A stretch of 64,000 bases of DNA from Arthrobacter sp. Bi26 (GTDB taxonomy: Bacteria; Actinomycetota; Actinomycetes; Actinomycetales; Micrococcaceae). Of this stretch, positions 53,603 through 64,000 are shown piece after piece. Each line of letters begins with the position of its first letter. The first letter of the stretch is position 1. Location: NCBI RefSeq assembly GCF_918697925.1, contig NZ_CAKKMF010000009.1:22389-86388 (forward strand). Direction: 5' to 3'. The position numbers were made by a program, and so were the translations under genes. Below the pieces are notes generated by a model, which ran no database searches, was not told the DNA's origin, and saw nothing but the letters and a program-made list of their open reading frames with translations.

Positions 53603-54226
53603 TTAGAGGGTAATGAGACCCGTCGCGTTCTTGCGGGCGGCGTCGAAGCGCTTGGCGACGTCGGCCCAGTTCACGATGTTCCAGAAGGCCTTGACGTAGT
53701 CGGCCTTGACGTTGACGTAGTCCAGGTAGAAGGCGTGCTCCCACATGTCCAGCATCAGCAGCGGGGTTGTGCCGAGTGCGACGTTGCCCTGCTGATCGTA
53801 GAGCTGCTCGATCACGAGGTTGCCGCCGATGGGCTCGTACGCCAGGAAGCCCCAGCCGGAGCCCTGCAGGCCCAGCGCCGCTGCGCTGAACTGGGCACGG
53901 AACGCGTCGAACGAGCCGAAGGCGTCGTCGATGGCCGCAGCGAGCTCACCCTCGGGCTTGTCGCCACCGTCCGGGGAGAGGTTCTTCCAGAAGACGGAGT
54001 GGTTGATGTGGCCGCCGGTGTGGAACGCGAGGTCCTTGGAGAGGCGGTTGATGTTGGCGAAGTCGCCCTTTTCGCGCGCCTCGGCCAGCTGGGCGAGGGC
54101 GTTGTTGGCGCCGGTCACATAGGCGGCGTGGTGCTTGCTGTGGTGCAGCTCCATGATCTTCGCGGAGATGTGCGGTTCCAGCGCTGCGTAGTCATAGTCG
54201 AGCTCTGGCAGTACGTACTCGGTCAC
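53603..54226 (-). CDS. sodA: Superoxide dismutase [Mn/Fe]
   Basis: 207 residues. Metal ligands are His in [13 protein letters not shown], His in NHSVFWKNL, and Asp/His in [50 protein letters not shown] suggests the Mn or cambialistic class. It removes superoxide in the cytoplasm. The GTG at 54226 has a GGAGG ribosome site and was chosen over an upstream ATG in the same frame, which adds 24 non-conserved residues. Monocistronic. Confidence 0.95.
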   Translation of the reverse strand: MTEYVLPELDYDYAALEPHISAKIMELHHSKHHAAYVTGANNALAQLAEAREKGDFANINRLSKDLAFHTGGHINHSVFWKNLSPDGGDKPEGELAAAIDDAFGSFDAFRAQFSAAALGLQGSGWGFLAYEPIGGNLVIEQLYDQQGNVALGTTPLLMLDMWEHAFYLDYVNVKADYVKAFWNIVNWADVAKRFDAARKNATGLITL

Positions 54227-54395
54227 AAAATCCTCCAATGTCGTGGACGGGTTGTCCGGTTTGGTAACTCTCGGATTGTGCATCCGGATGCGGGGCATCC
54301 GGAAGATTTGCGGTGGGATCCAACGGCAACAACCCGCCGCGGTTCCCGGGTATTTCCATTCCCGGTATTTTCCTGCTGTTGATTCTAGGGGCGGG

Positions 54396-55376
54396 CTAGT
54401 CGTCGAGCATTTCCGGCGTCACATTGGCTTCCGTGCCCGGGATGCCGAGATCCTGGGCCCGCTTGTCCGCCATGGCCAAAAGCCGGCGGATCCGGCCGGC
54501 AATGGCGTCCTTGGTCATGATTGGGTCGGCCAGGCGGCCAAGCTCATCCAGGCTGGCCTGCTTGTGCGCGACCCGCAGCTCGCCGGCGTACTTGAGGTGG
54601 TCCGGGACGTCGTCACCCAGGATTTCCAGGGCGCGGTCCACGCGGGCACCGGCGGCGACGGCGGCCTGCGCCGAACGGCGCAGGTTGGCGTCGTCGAAGT
54701 TGGCGAGCCGGTTGGCCGTGGCGCGGACTTCCTTGCGCATGCGGCGTTCCTCCCAGACCATGAGCGCGTCGTGGGCGCCCATGCGGGTCAGCAGCGCGGC
54801 GATCGTGTCGCCGTCGCGGATCACCACACGGTCCACTCCCCTGACCTCGCGGGCCTTGGCCTGGATGCCGAGGCGACGGGCGGCGCCGACGAGGGCCAGT
54901 GCCGATTCGGGGCCGGGGCACGTGACTTCCATGGCCGAGGAGCGGCCGGGCTCGGTCAGTGAGCCGTGCGCCAGGAAGGCGCCGCGCCAGACAGCCTCGG
55001 CGTCCGCGGCGGAGCCGTTCACCACTACGGACGGAAGGCCGCGCACGGGGCGCCCGCGGGCGTCCAGGAGTCCGGTCTGGCGGGCCAGGGCCTCACCGTC
55101 GCGCACCACGCGCACCACGTAGCGGCTGCCGCGGCGCAGGCCGCCGCCCGAGACGACGATGATCTCGCTCTGGTGGCCGTATACCTCGGCGATTGCCGCG
55201 CGCAGCCGCCGGGCGGTCGAGGCGAGGTCGACTTCGGCCTCGATCACAATCCGGCCCGAGATGATGTGCAGCCCGCCGGCGAAGCGGAGCATGGCCGATA
55301 CCTCGGCCTTGCGGACCGAGGACTTCTTAATATCCAGACGGGAAAGTTCTTCCTTGACTGATGCTGTCAGTGCCAT
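54396..55376 (-). CDS. whiA: Sporulation regulator WhiA family protein
   Basis: 326 residues. The N-terminal part has the degenerate LAGLIDADG-type fold ([32 protein letters not shown]) and the C-terminal helix-turn-helix ([48 protein letters not shown]). WhiA is a DNA-binding regulator in Gram-positive bacteria; in non-sporulating actinobacteria it is tied to cell division. The start has an AGGAAAGG ribosome site. It is the last gene of rapZ-yvcK-whiA, 10 bp after yvcK. Confidence 0.95.
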   Translation of the reverse strand: MALTASVKEELSRLDIKKSSVRKAEVSAMLRFAGGLHIISGRIVIEAEVDLASTARRLRAAIAEVYGHQSEIIVVSGGGLRRGSRYVVRVVRDGEALARQTGLLDARGRPVRGLPSVVVNGSAADAEAVWRGAFLAHGSLTEPGRSSAMEVTCPGPESALALVGAARRLGIQAKAREVRGVDRVVIRDGDTIAALLTRMGAHDALMVWEERRMRKEVRATANRLANFDDANLRRSAQAAVAAGARVDRALEILGDDVPDHLKYAGELRVAHKQASLDELGRLADPIMTKDAIAGRIRRLLAMADKRAQDLGIPGTEANVTPEMLDD

Positions 55377-55386
55377 GGCACCTTTC

Positions 55387-56406
55387 CTAACTGTTCCCGA
55401 AAATATCGTGGTACGCCGTCGCCAGCCGCAACGGATCGTGGACCGGACGGCGACCAGACGCCCCCACTTTACCCAAGACCACCTCGGCACCGAGCATTCC
55501 TGCCGCCGCCTCAAAGTCGGGCAGGTCCTGGACCGATGCCGGGTCGGCCAGGATGACGTCGATCGTGAACTCCGGCGCGTACTCGCGCAGCACCCGGAGG
55601 TGGTCGGCGGCGGTCATGCCGGCGGTCTCTTTGGTGTCCGTGGCGAGGTTCATCGTCAGGCAGCGGCGGGCGGCCGTGTTGCAGAGGGCCTCACGCATTT
55701 CGGGCAGCAGCAGGTGCGGCAGTACGGACGTGTACCAGGAGCCCGGCCCGAGGATCACCCAGTCGGCCAGCTCGATCGCCGTCAGTGCCTCCATGCATGC
55801 CGGAGCGTTCTCGGGCAACAGCCTGACATGCTGCAGGTTCCCTGCCACCGCGCACTTGGCCTGCCCGGTGAGGGTCTGCAGTGCCGTGGTGCCGTCCGGG
55901 GCGGTGACCCTCACCTGGCCCTCGATGGTCAGCGGGATGCTGGACATCGGCAGGACCTCGCCGCGGGCGCCGAGCAGGGCACCGGCCCACTTGAGGCCGG
56001 CAACGGTGTCGCCCAGGAGCTCCCAGAGCGTGACGATCAGGAGGTTGCCCATGGCGTGCTCATCGAGGGACCCGCCGCGGCCCTTGCCGGGGGCGAAACG
56101 GTGCTGCATGACATCGCGCCACGTCCGGCCCCAGTCGGTGTCGTCGCACAGCGCGGACAGGGCCATGCGGAGGTCGCCCGGCGGCAGGACGCCGTACTCT
56201 TCACGGAGCCGGCCGGAGGATCCGCCGTCGTCCGCGACTGTGACGATCGCGGTGAGCTCGGAGGTCAGCAGGCGCAGGGCAGACAGCGAGGCGGAGAGGC
56301 CGTGGCCGCCGCCGAGCGCGACGACGGACGGGCCTTTGTCCTGCTGGCTGGCGAATGCCGCGCTGGCGGGCGGGACAAGGGGCAGCGGGCCGGTGAGCAG
56401 CGCCAT
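55387..56406 (-). CDS. yvcK: Gluconeogenesis factor YvcK family protein
   Basis: 339 residues. The signature is [84 protein letters not shown] follows. It is a CofD-like fold binding UDP-sugars. It acts in carbon metabolism control and cell-wall homeostasis. Its ATG overlaps the rapZ stop by one base (TAATG). The first 25 residues are a Pro/Ala-rich leader not typical of the family. Confidence 0.95.
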   Translation of the reverse strand: MALLTGPLPLVPPASAAFASQQDKGPSVVALGGGHGLSASLSALRLLTSELTAIVTVADDGGSSGRLREEYGVLPPGDLRMALSALCDDTDWGRTWRDVMQHRFAPGKGRGGSLDEHAMGNLLIVTLWELLGDTVAGLKWAGALLGARGEVLPMSSIPLTIEGQVRVTAPDGTTALQTLTGQAKCAVAGNLQHVRLLPENAPACMEALTAIELADWVILGPGSWYTSVLPHLLLPEMREALCNTAARRCLTMNLATDTKETAGMTAADHLRVLREYAPEFTIDVILADPASVQDLPDFEAAAGMLGAEVVLGKVGASGRRPVHDPLRLATAYHDIFGNS

Positions 56407-57329
56407 TACTCGCGGCCCAGGTCCCGGTGCGTCGTGGTCACGGTGACGCGCGGATATTGCGCCAGCCGCCGTGAAAGCTCGACGGCGACCGCCACGGAGC
56501 GGTGCTTGCCGCCGGTGCAGCCCACGGCGATGGTGGCGTAGTGCTTGTTCTCCCGCCGGTACCCGTCCAGGACCGGTTCGAGGGCCAAGACGTAGCGTTC
56601 CACGAATTCGCTGACGCCCTGGGCCTCCAGCACGTAGTCGCTGACGTCCTGGTCCAGCCCGGTGTGCGGGCGCAACTGCGGCACCCAGTGCGGGTTGGGG
56701 ATGAAGCGGGCATCGGCCACGAAGTTGGCATCCACCGGCAGCCCGTACTTGAAGCCAAAGCTCATGACGTTCAGCCGCAGCGCCACCGGCCCGGTCTCGC
56801 TGAAAAGTTCCGTGATGGCGGTGGCGAGACCGTGGACGTTGAGCGAGGACGTGTCCAGGACGATGTCGGCGGTGTCCTTCAGGTCACGGACAAGCTCGCG
56901 TTCGGCCGCGATGCCGTCGAGGATCCGGCCGCCGCCCTGAAGCGGGTGGGGCCTGCGGCCCTGCTCGAAGCGGCGCACCAGGACGTCGTCGCTAGCGTCG
57001 AGGAAAAGCACGCGGAAGCTCACGCCGGTGGCTTCCAGGGCGCGGAGGGCCGCGCGCATGTCGACGAAGAGTTCCTTGCTCCGGACGTCCATCACGACGG
57101 CGAGCTTGGACATCGAATGCGGTGTCCGCGACACGAGCTCGGCGAGTGTGCCGAGCATCTGCGGCGGCAGGTTTTCCACGACGTACCAGCCATGGTCCTC
57201 AAGGGCGTCCGAGGCGGTGCTCCGGCCGGCTCCCGACATTCCGGTCACTACGAGCAGTTCCGCCTCGACGGGTTTAACGGGCGTCATGCCGTCCGCATCC
57301 GTCTCGGATCCTGCCGTCGACTCTGCCAT
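56406..57329 (-). CDS. rapZ: RNase adapter/nucleotide-binding protein RapZ
   Basis: 307 residues. Walker A is [16 protein letters not shown] (about residues 30-45). The C-terminal domain has [29 protein letters not shown] and [23 protein letters not shown], the RapZ signature with its His-Arg pair. The protein binds glucosamine-6-phosphate and small RNAs in E. coli; in actinobacteria its partner is unknown, but linkage with yvcK is conserved. The ATG at 57329 was chosen over one at 57386, since the extension is not typical. First gene of its operon. Confidence 0.95.
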   Translation of the reverse strand: MAESTAGSETDADGMTPVKPVEAELLVVTGMSGAGRSTASDALEDHGWYVVENLPPQMLGTLAELVSRTPHSMSKLAVVMDVRSKELFVDMRAALRALEATGVSFRVLFLDASDDVLVRRFEQGRRPHPLQGGGRILDGIAAERELVRDLKDTADIVLDTSSLNVHGLATAITELFSETGPVALRLNVMSFGFKYGLPVDANFVADARFIPNPHWVPQLRPHTGLDQDVSDYVLEAQGVSEFVERYVLALEPVLDGYRRENKHYATIAVGCTGGKHRSVAVAVELSRRLAQYPRVTVTTTHRDLGRE

Positions 57330-57453
57330 CAGTGAAGCCCCATCTCTGCCTGTGCGATTTGCTGTTCCGATCAGGTTCGCGCCCATGGCCGCGGTGATGC
57401 CGCGGCCATGGCGTTACCCAAGTCTTTACCCTAGCTAAGTTTGACGGCGCTAG

Positions 57454-59463
57454 CTAAGCGTCGAGGATTTCACCGGTGGTCATGTTGACGGCAGGAACCG
57501 TGGCTGCCTCCTCGCCGCCGTCGGCATTGAAGTGCCGGACGATTGCTGCGGCCAGGGACGGACCGATCCCCTTGGCGCCGGTGAGTTCTTCCTGCGTCGC
57601 AGCCTTGATGCCCTTCACGGAGCCGAATTCGGCCAAGAGGGCCTTGCGTTTGGACTCACCCAGCCCGGGCACGCTGTCCAGCGCGGAAACCGTCATGGCC
57701 TTGCCGCGCTTTTGCCGGTGGAAGGTGATGGCGAAGCGGTGGGCCTCGTCGCGGATCCGCTGCAGCAGGTACAGGCCGGCGGAGGCGCGCGGCAGGATCA
57801 CCGGGAAGTCACTCTCCGGCAGCCACACTTCTTCGAGCCGCTTGGCCAGGCCGACCACATACACGTCCTCGATCCCCAGCTCCGCCAGCGCCCGGGCGGC
57901 GGCGTTGACCTGCGGTTTGCCGCCGTCGACGACGACGAGGTTGGGCGGGTAAGCGAACTTGCTCCGCGGCGCCGGCGTCGTGGAGTCAGCGACCGCTGCG
58001 GCGGTTGCCGCGTCCAGCGCGGCCTGGTGCGCCGGTTTGGCCGCGGCCGCTGCCTGCTCGGATTTCTCCTGCAGATAGTGCCGGAACCGGCGGGTGAGCA
58101 CGTCATGCATGGCCGCCGTGTCGTCGGTGGCGGCGGCTCCGGTTACGGCGAACTTCCGGTACTCGGACTTCTTCGGCAGGCCGTCCTCCACCACCACCAT
58201 GGAGCCGACCACGTTGGTGCCCTGGACGTGCGAGATGTCGAAGCACTCGATCCGCAGCAGCGCCACGGGAAGCTCGAGGGCTTCCTGGATCTCCTGAAGG
58301 GCCTGGGAGCGCATGGTAAGGTCGCCGGCGCGCCGGGACTTGTGGAGCTTGAGCGCGTGCTCGGCGTTTTCACGGACCGTGGACATGAGCGCGGCCTTGT
58401 CTCCGCGTTGGGGCACCCGGACGTCCACCCGGGCCCCGCGCAGGCCGCTGAGCCATTGCGTGAGCTCCGTGGCGTTGCTGGGTTCGGTGGGCACCAGGAC
58501 CTCGCGGGGCAACCTGCCCTGCAGCCCGGCTTCCTCGCCGTAGACCTGCTGGAGCAGGTGTTCGACCAGTTCCGGGGTGGTGGAGTCCTCGACTTTTTCC
58601 ACGACCCAGCCGCGCTGGCCGCGGATCCGGCCGCCGCGGACGTGGAAGACCTGGACGGCGGCTTCGAGCTCGTCTTCGTGCAGGGCGAAGACGTCGGCGT
58701 CCGTGCCCTCGGCGAGGACCACGGCGTTGCGTTCGAAGACCTTCTTCAGCGCCACGATGTCGTCCCGGAGCCGGGCCGCGCGTTCGTAGTCGAGCTCGGC
58801 AACTGCCGCGGCCATCTCCCGTTCCAGCCGGTTGACGAACGGCTTGGCTTCGCCGCCCATGAAGGTACAGAAGTCCTCGGCAAGAGCGCGGTGGTCCTCG
58901 GCGGAGATCCGGCCGACGCAGGGCGCGGAACATTTGTCGATGTAGCCGAGCAGGCAGGGCCGGCCGCTGGCTTCGGCGCGCTTCAGCACCCCGGGACTGC
59001 AGCTCCGTACCGGGAACACGCGCAGGAGGGTGTCCATGGTGTCCCGGATCGCCCCGGCGGTGTACGGGCCGAAATACCGGGTCCCCTTGCGACGGTCGCC
59101 GCGCAGCACCTGGACGCGCGGGTACTTCTCCCCCATCGTGACGGCCAGGTACGGGTAGGTTTTGTCGTCCCGGAACATCACGTTGAAGCGGGGCGTGAAT
59201 TCCTTGATCCAGGTGTATTCCAGCTGCAGCGACTCGAGCTCGCTGCCCACTACGGTCCATTCGACGCTGCTGGCCGTATGCACCATCGCGTAGGTCTTAG
59301 GCATGAGCCCGGCGGGGTTGGCGAAGTACGTATTCAGCCGGGAACGGAGGTTCTTGGCCTTTCCGACGTAGATGACCCGGCCGTGCGGATCGCGGAAGCG
59401 GTACACGCCCGGATTGGTCGGAATTTCACCCGTCTGGGGTCGGTAACTCGCTGGATCTGCCAC
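57454..59463 (-). CDS. uvrC: Excinuclease ABC subunit C
   Basis: 669 residues. The GIY-YIG domain is [31 protein letters not shown], the UVR motif region is [26 protein letters not shown], the RNase H-like part is [22 protein letters not shown], and the helix-hairpin-helix tail is [40 protein letters not shown]. An Ala-rich insertion of about 45 residues ([20 protein letters not shown] onwards) interrupts the nuclease domain. It makes the 3' and 5' cuts in nucleotide excision repair. It starts at GTG, 6 nt after TAGACT. Confidence 0.96.
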   Translation of the reverse strand: MADPASYRPQTGEIPTNPGVYRFRDPHGRVIYVGKAKNLRSRLNTYFANPAGLMPKTYAMVHTASSVEWTVVGSELESLQLEYTWIKEFTPRFNVMFRDDKTYPYLAVTMGEKYPRVQVLRGDRRKGTRYFGPYTAGAIRDTMDTLLRVFPVRSCSPGVLKRAEASGRPCLLGYIDKCSAPCVGRISAEDHRALAEDFCTFMGGEAKPFVNRLEREMAAAVAELDYERAARLRDDIVALKKVFERNAVVLAEGTDADVFALHEDELEAAVQVFHVRGGRIRGQRGWVVEKVEDSTTPELVEHLLQQVYGEEAGLQGRLPREVLVPTEPSNATELTQWLSGLRGARVDVRVPQRGDKAALMSTVRENAEHALKLHKSRRAGDLTMRSQALQEIQEALELPVALLRIECFDISHVQGTNVVGSMVVVEDGLPKKSEYRKFAVTGAAATDDTAAMHDVLTRRFRHYLQEKSEQAAAAAKPAHQAALDAATAAAVADSTTPAPRSKFAYPPNLVVVDGGKPQVNAAARALAELGIEDVYVVGLAKRLEEVWLPESDFPVILPRASAGLYLLQRIRDEAHRFAITFHRQKRGKAMTVSALDSVPGLGESKRKALLAEFGSVKGIKAATQEELTGAKGIGPSLAAAIVRHFNADGGEEAATVPAVNMTTGEILDA

Positions 59464-59469
59464 ACATCC

Positions 59470-59475
59470 AGTCTA
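59470..59475 (-). promoter_or_regulatory. -10 hexamer for a leaderless uvrC mRNA
   Basis: TAGACT on the minus strand with GGATGT (6 nt) before the GTG at 59463. It is one of the best matches in the window. Confidence 0.5.
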
Positions 59476-59530
59476 CTGAGCCGCCGGCGGTGCCGAGGCA
59501 CCTGCCCTGCGGAGAGCAGGATGGCGTGCG

Positions 59531-60199
59531 CTATTCGGCCGACTTGCTCTGGTTGTAGCTCGTGGAGCGTTCCTGGCCGCTCAGGTCCGCGATTGCGTCC
59601 ATGATGCGGTCCGTGACCTGGCGGCGGGCCGGCAGGGAGTGGTCCGGGCCGGTCTTGTCGAAGTACAGCGGCTCGCCCACCTTCATGGTGAAGTGCTGCG
59701 GTTTGACGGACTTGCTGTCCGCGGGCTGCAGGTGTTCAGTGCCGATCAGGCCCACCGGGACCACCGGCGCGCCCGTGGTGAGGGCCAGCCAGCCGACGCC
59801 GGTGCGGCCGCGGTACAGGATCCCGTCGCGGGAGCGCGTCCCTTCGGGATAGATGCCCACGCCCTTGCCTGAGTCGAGGATGTCCAGCAGCGTCTTCAGT
59901 GCCTGCACGCTCGCCGCCTGCTCGCCGCGTTCCACCGGAATGGAGCCCACAGCCTCGAAGAAGGACTTCATGACCTTGCCCTTGACGCCGCCGGTGGTGA
60001 AGTATTCCGCCTTCGCGAAGAACGCCACGGGCCGAGGCATCAGGGCCTGGACGATCACGCTGTCCAGGAAGGAGAGATGGTTCGGGGCCACGATGAACGG
60101 TCCGTCCTTGGGCACGTTTTCCAGACCAATAACCGTGGGACGGCACGTGGAGGATATGAGCCCGCGGGTGGTCCAGCGGATTGCGTCAAACATTGCCAT
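59531..60199 (-). CDS. Lysophospholipid (1-acylglycerol-3-phosphate) acyltransferase
   Basis: 222 residues, PlsC-type. The catalytic H(x4)D motif is in IVAPNHLSFLDSVIVQ, the acceptor-binding motif is YPEGTRSRDGIL. It transfers an acyl chain to lysophosphatidate or a related lysolipid at the membrane. Its ATG lies inside the 3' end of the upstream HAD gene (14-bp overlap), so both form an operon. The last 25 residues are polar. A related role in glycolipid acylation cannot be excluded. Confidence 0.92.
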   Translation of the reverse strand: MAMFDAIRWTTRGLISSTCRPTVIGLENVPKDGPFIVAPNHLSFLDSVIVQALMPRPVAFFAKAEYFTTGGVKGKVMKSFFEAVGSIPVERGEQAASVQALKTLLDILDSGKGVGIYPEGTRSRDGILYRGRTGVGWLALTTGAPVVPVGLIGTEHLQPADSKSVKPQHFTMKVGEPLYFDKTGPDHSLPARRQVTDRIMDAIADLSGQERSTSYNQSKSAE

Positions 60200-60950
60200 C
60201 GGTGTGCACCTCGTTCAGGGCTGTGATCCCCGGGCGTTCGGAGAGTCTGTTGATCGTCGCGTGAAGCGCCGTGGTGTTGTGCACGATCTCGATGGCACCA
60301 GCCGTGTGCAGTTCGCCGTCGGGCGCAAAACCCCAGCCTACGCCGATGCAGTCCAGTCCGTTCGCAGCGGCCCCGGCCACGTCCTGCGCCCGGTCCCCCA
60401 CCATCACGGCACGGCCGGCCGCCGTAGGGCCGGCCACCGCCAGGTCCGAGAGCGCGGCAGCGACAATCCCGGCCTTGCCTTCGGGGACGGCGTCTTCGGG
60501 GACAGAGGCCGATCCCGGGCCGGCGGCGGCCTCGTCGGCAGCGGAGCCCCGGATGCTGTGGAAGAGCCCGGCGATGCCGTGGTGCGCCAGGACGGTGCGG
60601 GCAAGCCCTTCGGGCTTCTGGGTGGCGACGGCGATGGGGCGGCCCGCGGCCACAAAGTCCTCGAGCAGTTCCCGGATCCCCGGGTACAGCCGGCTCTGCG
60701 CGATTCCGGTGGAAACGTAGTGCGCGCGATAGATGCGGATTGCGTCTTCGAGCAGCGCGGCCGGAACCCCGGCGATTTCGGTGAGGGAATGGCTCAGCTT
60801 GGGTCCGATCATGGCGTCCATCCGGGACTTGCCCGGAACCGGCAGGCCAAGCTCGGTGAGGGCCGCGGCGATTCCGTCCGTAATCCCTCCGGCTGGATCG
60901 ACAAGAGTGCCGTCAAGGTCGAAGATTACGGGCACTGTTGTATGCGTCAC
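60186..60950 (-). CDS. HAD family phosphatase (phosphoglycolate phosphatase-like)
   Basis: 254 residues. Motif I is VIFDLDGTLVDPAGGITDGI, motif II lies in IAVATQKPEGLARTVLAHHG, and the acidic motif is MVGDRAQDVAGAAANGLDCIGVGWGF. The cap domain is the C1 type of Gph/PGP enzymes. It hydrolyses a small sugar or organic phosphate. It begins at GTG; GAAACT 6 nt upstream is a weak -10 for leaderless start. It overlaps the plsC-like gene and follows a long hairpin and uvrA. The true substrate is not determined by the sequence. Confidence 0.88.
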   Translation of the reverse strand: MTHTTVPVIFDLDGTLVDPAGGITDGIAAALTELGLPVPGKSRMDAMIGPKLSHSLTEIAGVPAALLEDAIRIYRAHYVSTGIAQSRLYPGIRELLEDFVAAGRPIAVATQKPEGLARTVLAHHGIAGLFHSIRGSAADEAAAGPGSASVPEDAVPEGKAGIVAAALSDLAVAGPTAAGRAVMVGDRAQDVAGAAANGLDCIGVGWGFAPDGELHTAGAIEIVHNTTALHATINRLSERPGITALNEVHTDGNV

Positions 60951-60956
60951 CGGCTT

Positions 60957-60962
60957 AGTTTC
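60957..60962 (-). promoter_or_regulatory. Weak -10 candidate for the HAD phosphatase gene
   Basis: GAAACT on the minus strand with AAGCCG (6 nt) before the GTG at 60950. It retains A at position 2 and T at position 6. Confidence 0.25.
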
Positions 60963-61052
60963 TCACGAGTGTGCGGATGCCAGAAATTCGCATACTCCTT
61001 CAGGAATACGTCAGGCGATACATCAGCCGATTGCATCAGGTGAATGCATTCC

Positions 61053-61120
61053 CGTGCGGGCGGGGACACGTGCGGCGACAGTATGTCCTTGCCGCCTGCG
61101 CCCGCCCGCACGTGTCCCCG
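61053..61120 (-). terminator. Complex hairpin region downstream of uvrA
   Basis: Two stems that exclude each other: a 15-bp stem CGGGGACACGTGCGG (61061-61075) with CCGCACGTGTCCCCG (61106-61120), and a 12-bp stem CGTGCGGGCGGG (61053-61064) with CCCGCCCGCACG (61101-61112). It begins 12 bp past the uvrA stop. It may end uvrA transcription or be an element copy. Confidence 0.6.
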
Positions 61121-61131
61121 GCGGCAGATGG

Positions 61132-63990
<2,859 letters not shown>

Positions 63991-64000
63991 GGGGCGGGAC

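Overview
The window is high-GC DNA of an actinobacterium, most likely Micrococcaceae of the Arthrobacter/Pseudarthrobacter type. This rests on protein resemblance and on linkage: sufRBD-Rieske-sufC-sufT, ctaB back to back with tkt-tal-pgi-zwf-opcA-pgl, the string uvrA/uvrC-rapZ-yvcK-whiA-sodA-gap-pgk-tpiA-secG-rbpA, RbpA itself, a SURF1 gene and bioY with its ECF partners. About 63 protein-coding genes fill nearly all of the 64 kb. I see no tRNA, rRNA, CRISPR array, insertion sequence, integrase or phage gene, so this reads as a core chromosomal segment.

Layout. 0.1-8 kb: a PNPOx-like flavoprotein; a minus-strand operon of circularly permuted ATP-grasp, alpha-E and transglutaminase genes (a predicted but undefined peptide-modification system); a YeiH-type transporter; aminopeptidase N. 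8-16.7 kb: lipoate ligase-like protein, ribosomal protein L31 type B, a DUF6325 pair, TrmH methyltransferase, an ABC ATPase with a TauE-type permease, serB, an SDR, Hsp20 and fabG. 16.8-23 kb: DUF3099, a small Cys/His protein, SURF1, YbaK, an ABC-F ATPase, and the biotin ECF transporter bioY-ecfA-ecfT. 23.0-23.4 kb: a non-coding cluster of palindromic repeats. 23.4-27.7 kb: thiolase and acyl-CoA ligase operon, neutral zinc metallopeptidase, an unknown gene. 28-33 kb: the suf operon. 33.3-40.6 kb: an ABC exporter with heme A synthase, a membrane protein, an acyltransferase, a threonine dehydratase-like enzyme and ctaB. 41-49.3 kb: the pentose phosphate cluster. 49.3-57.3 kb: rbpA, secG, lower glycolysis, sodA, whiA-yvcK-rapZ. 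57.4-64 kb: uvrC, plsC, a HAD phosphatase and uvrA.

How the genes fit together. Carbon flux genes dominate 41-53 kb (tkt, tal, pgi, zwf, opcA, pgl, then gap, pgk, tpiA). Respiratory assembly genes recur: ctaA, ctaB and SURF1 for the aa3 oxidase and suf for Fe-S clusters. The AMP ligase and thiolase form a two-gene acyl-CoA unit, and bioY-ecfA-ecfT supplies biotin.

The less ordinary signals are mostly non-coding. There are eight exact GGRCATGYCC palindromes in 354 bp between ecfT and the thiolase gene. Many start codons lie 6-7 nt downstream of a TAnnnT hexamer, as expected for leaderless mRNAs. Long GC-rich hairpins of several unrelated sequences sit in intergenic gaps. Short tandem duplications lie at the pgk stop codon and just upstream of ctaB. 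No genome comparison could be run, so statements about conservation outside the window are from general knowledge.
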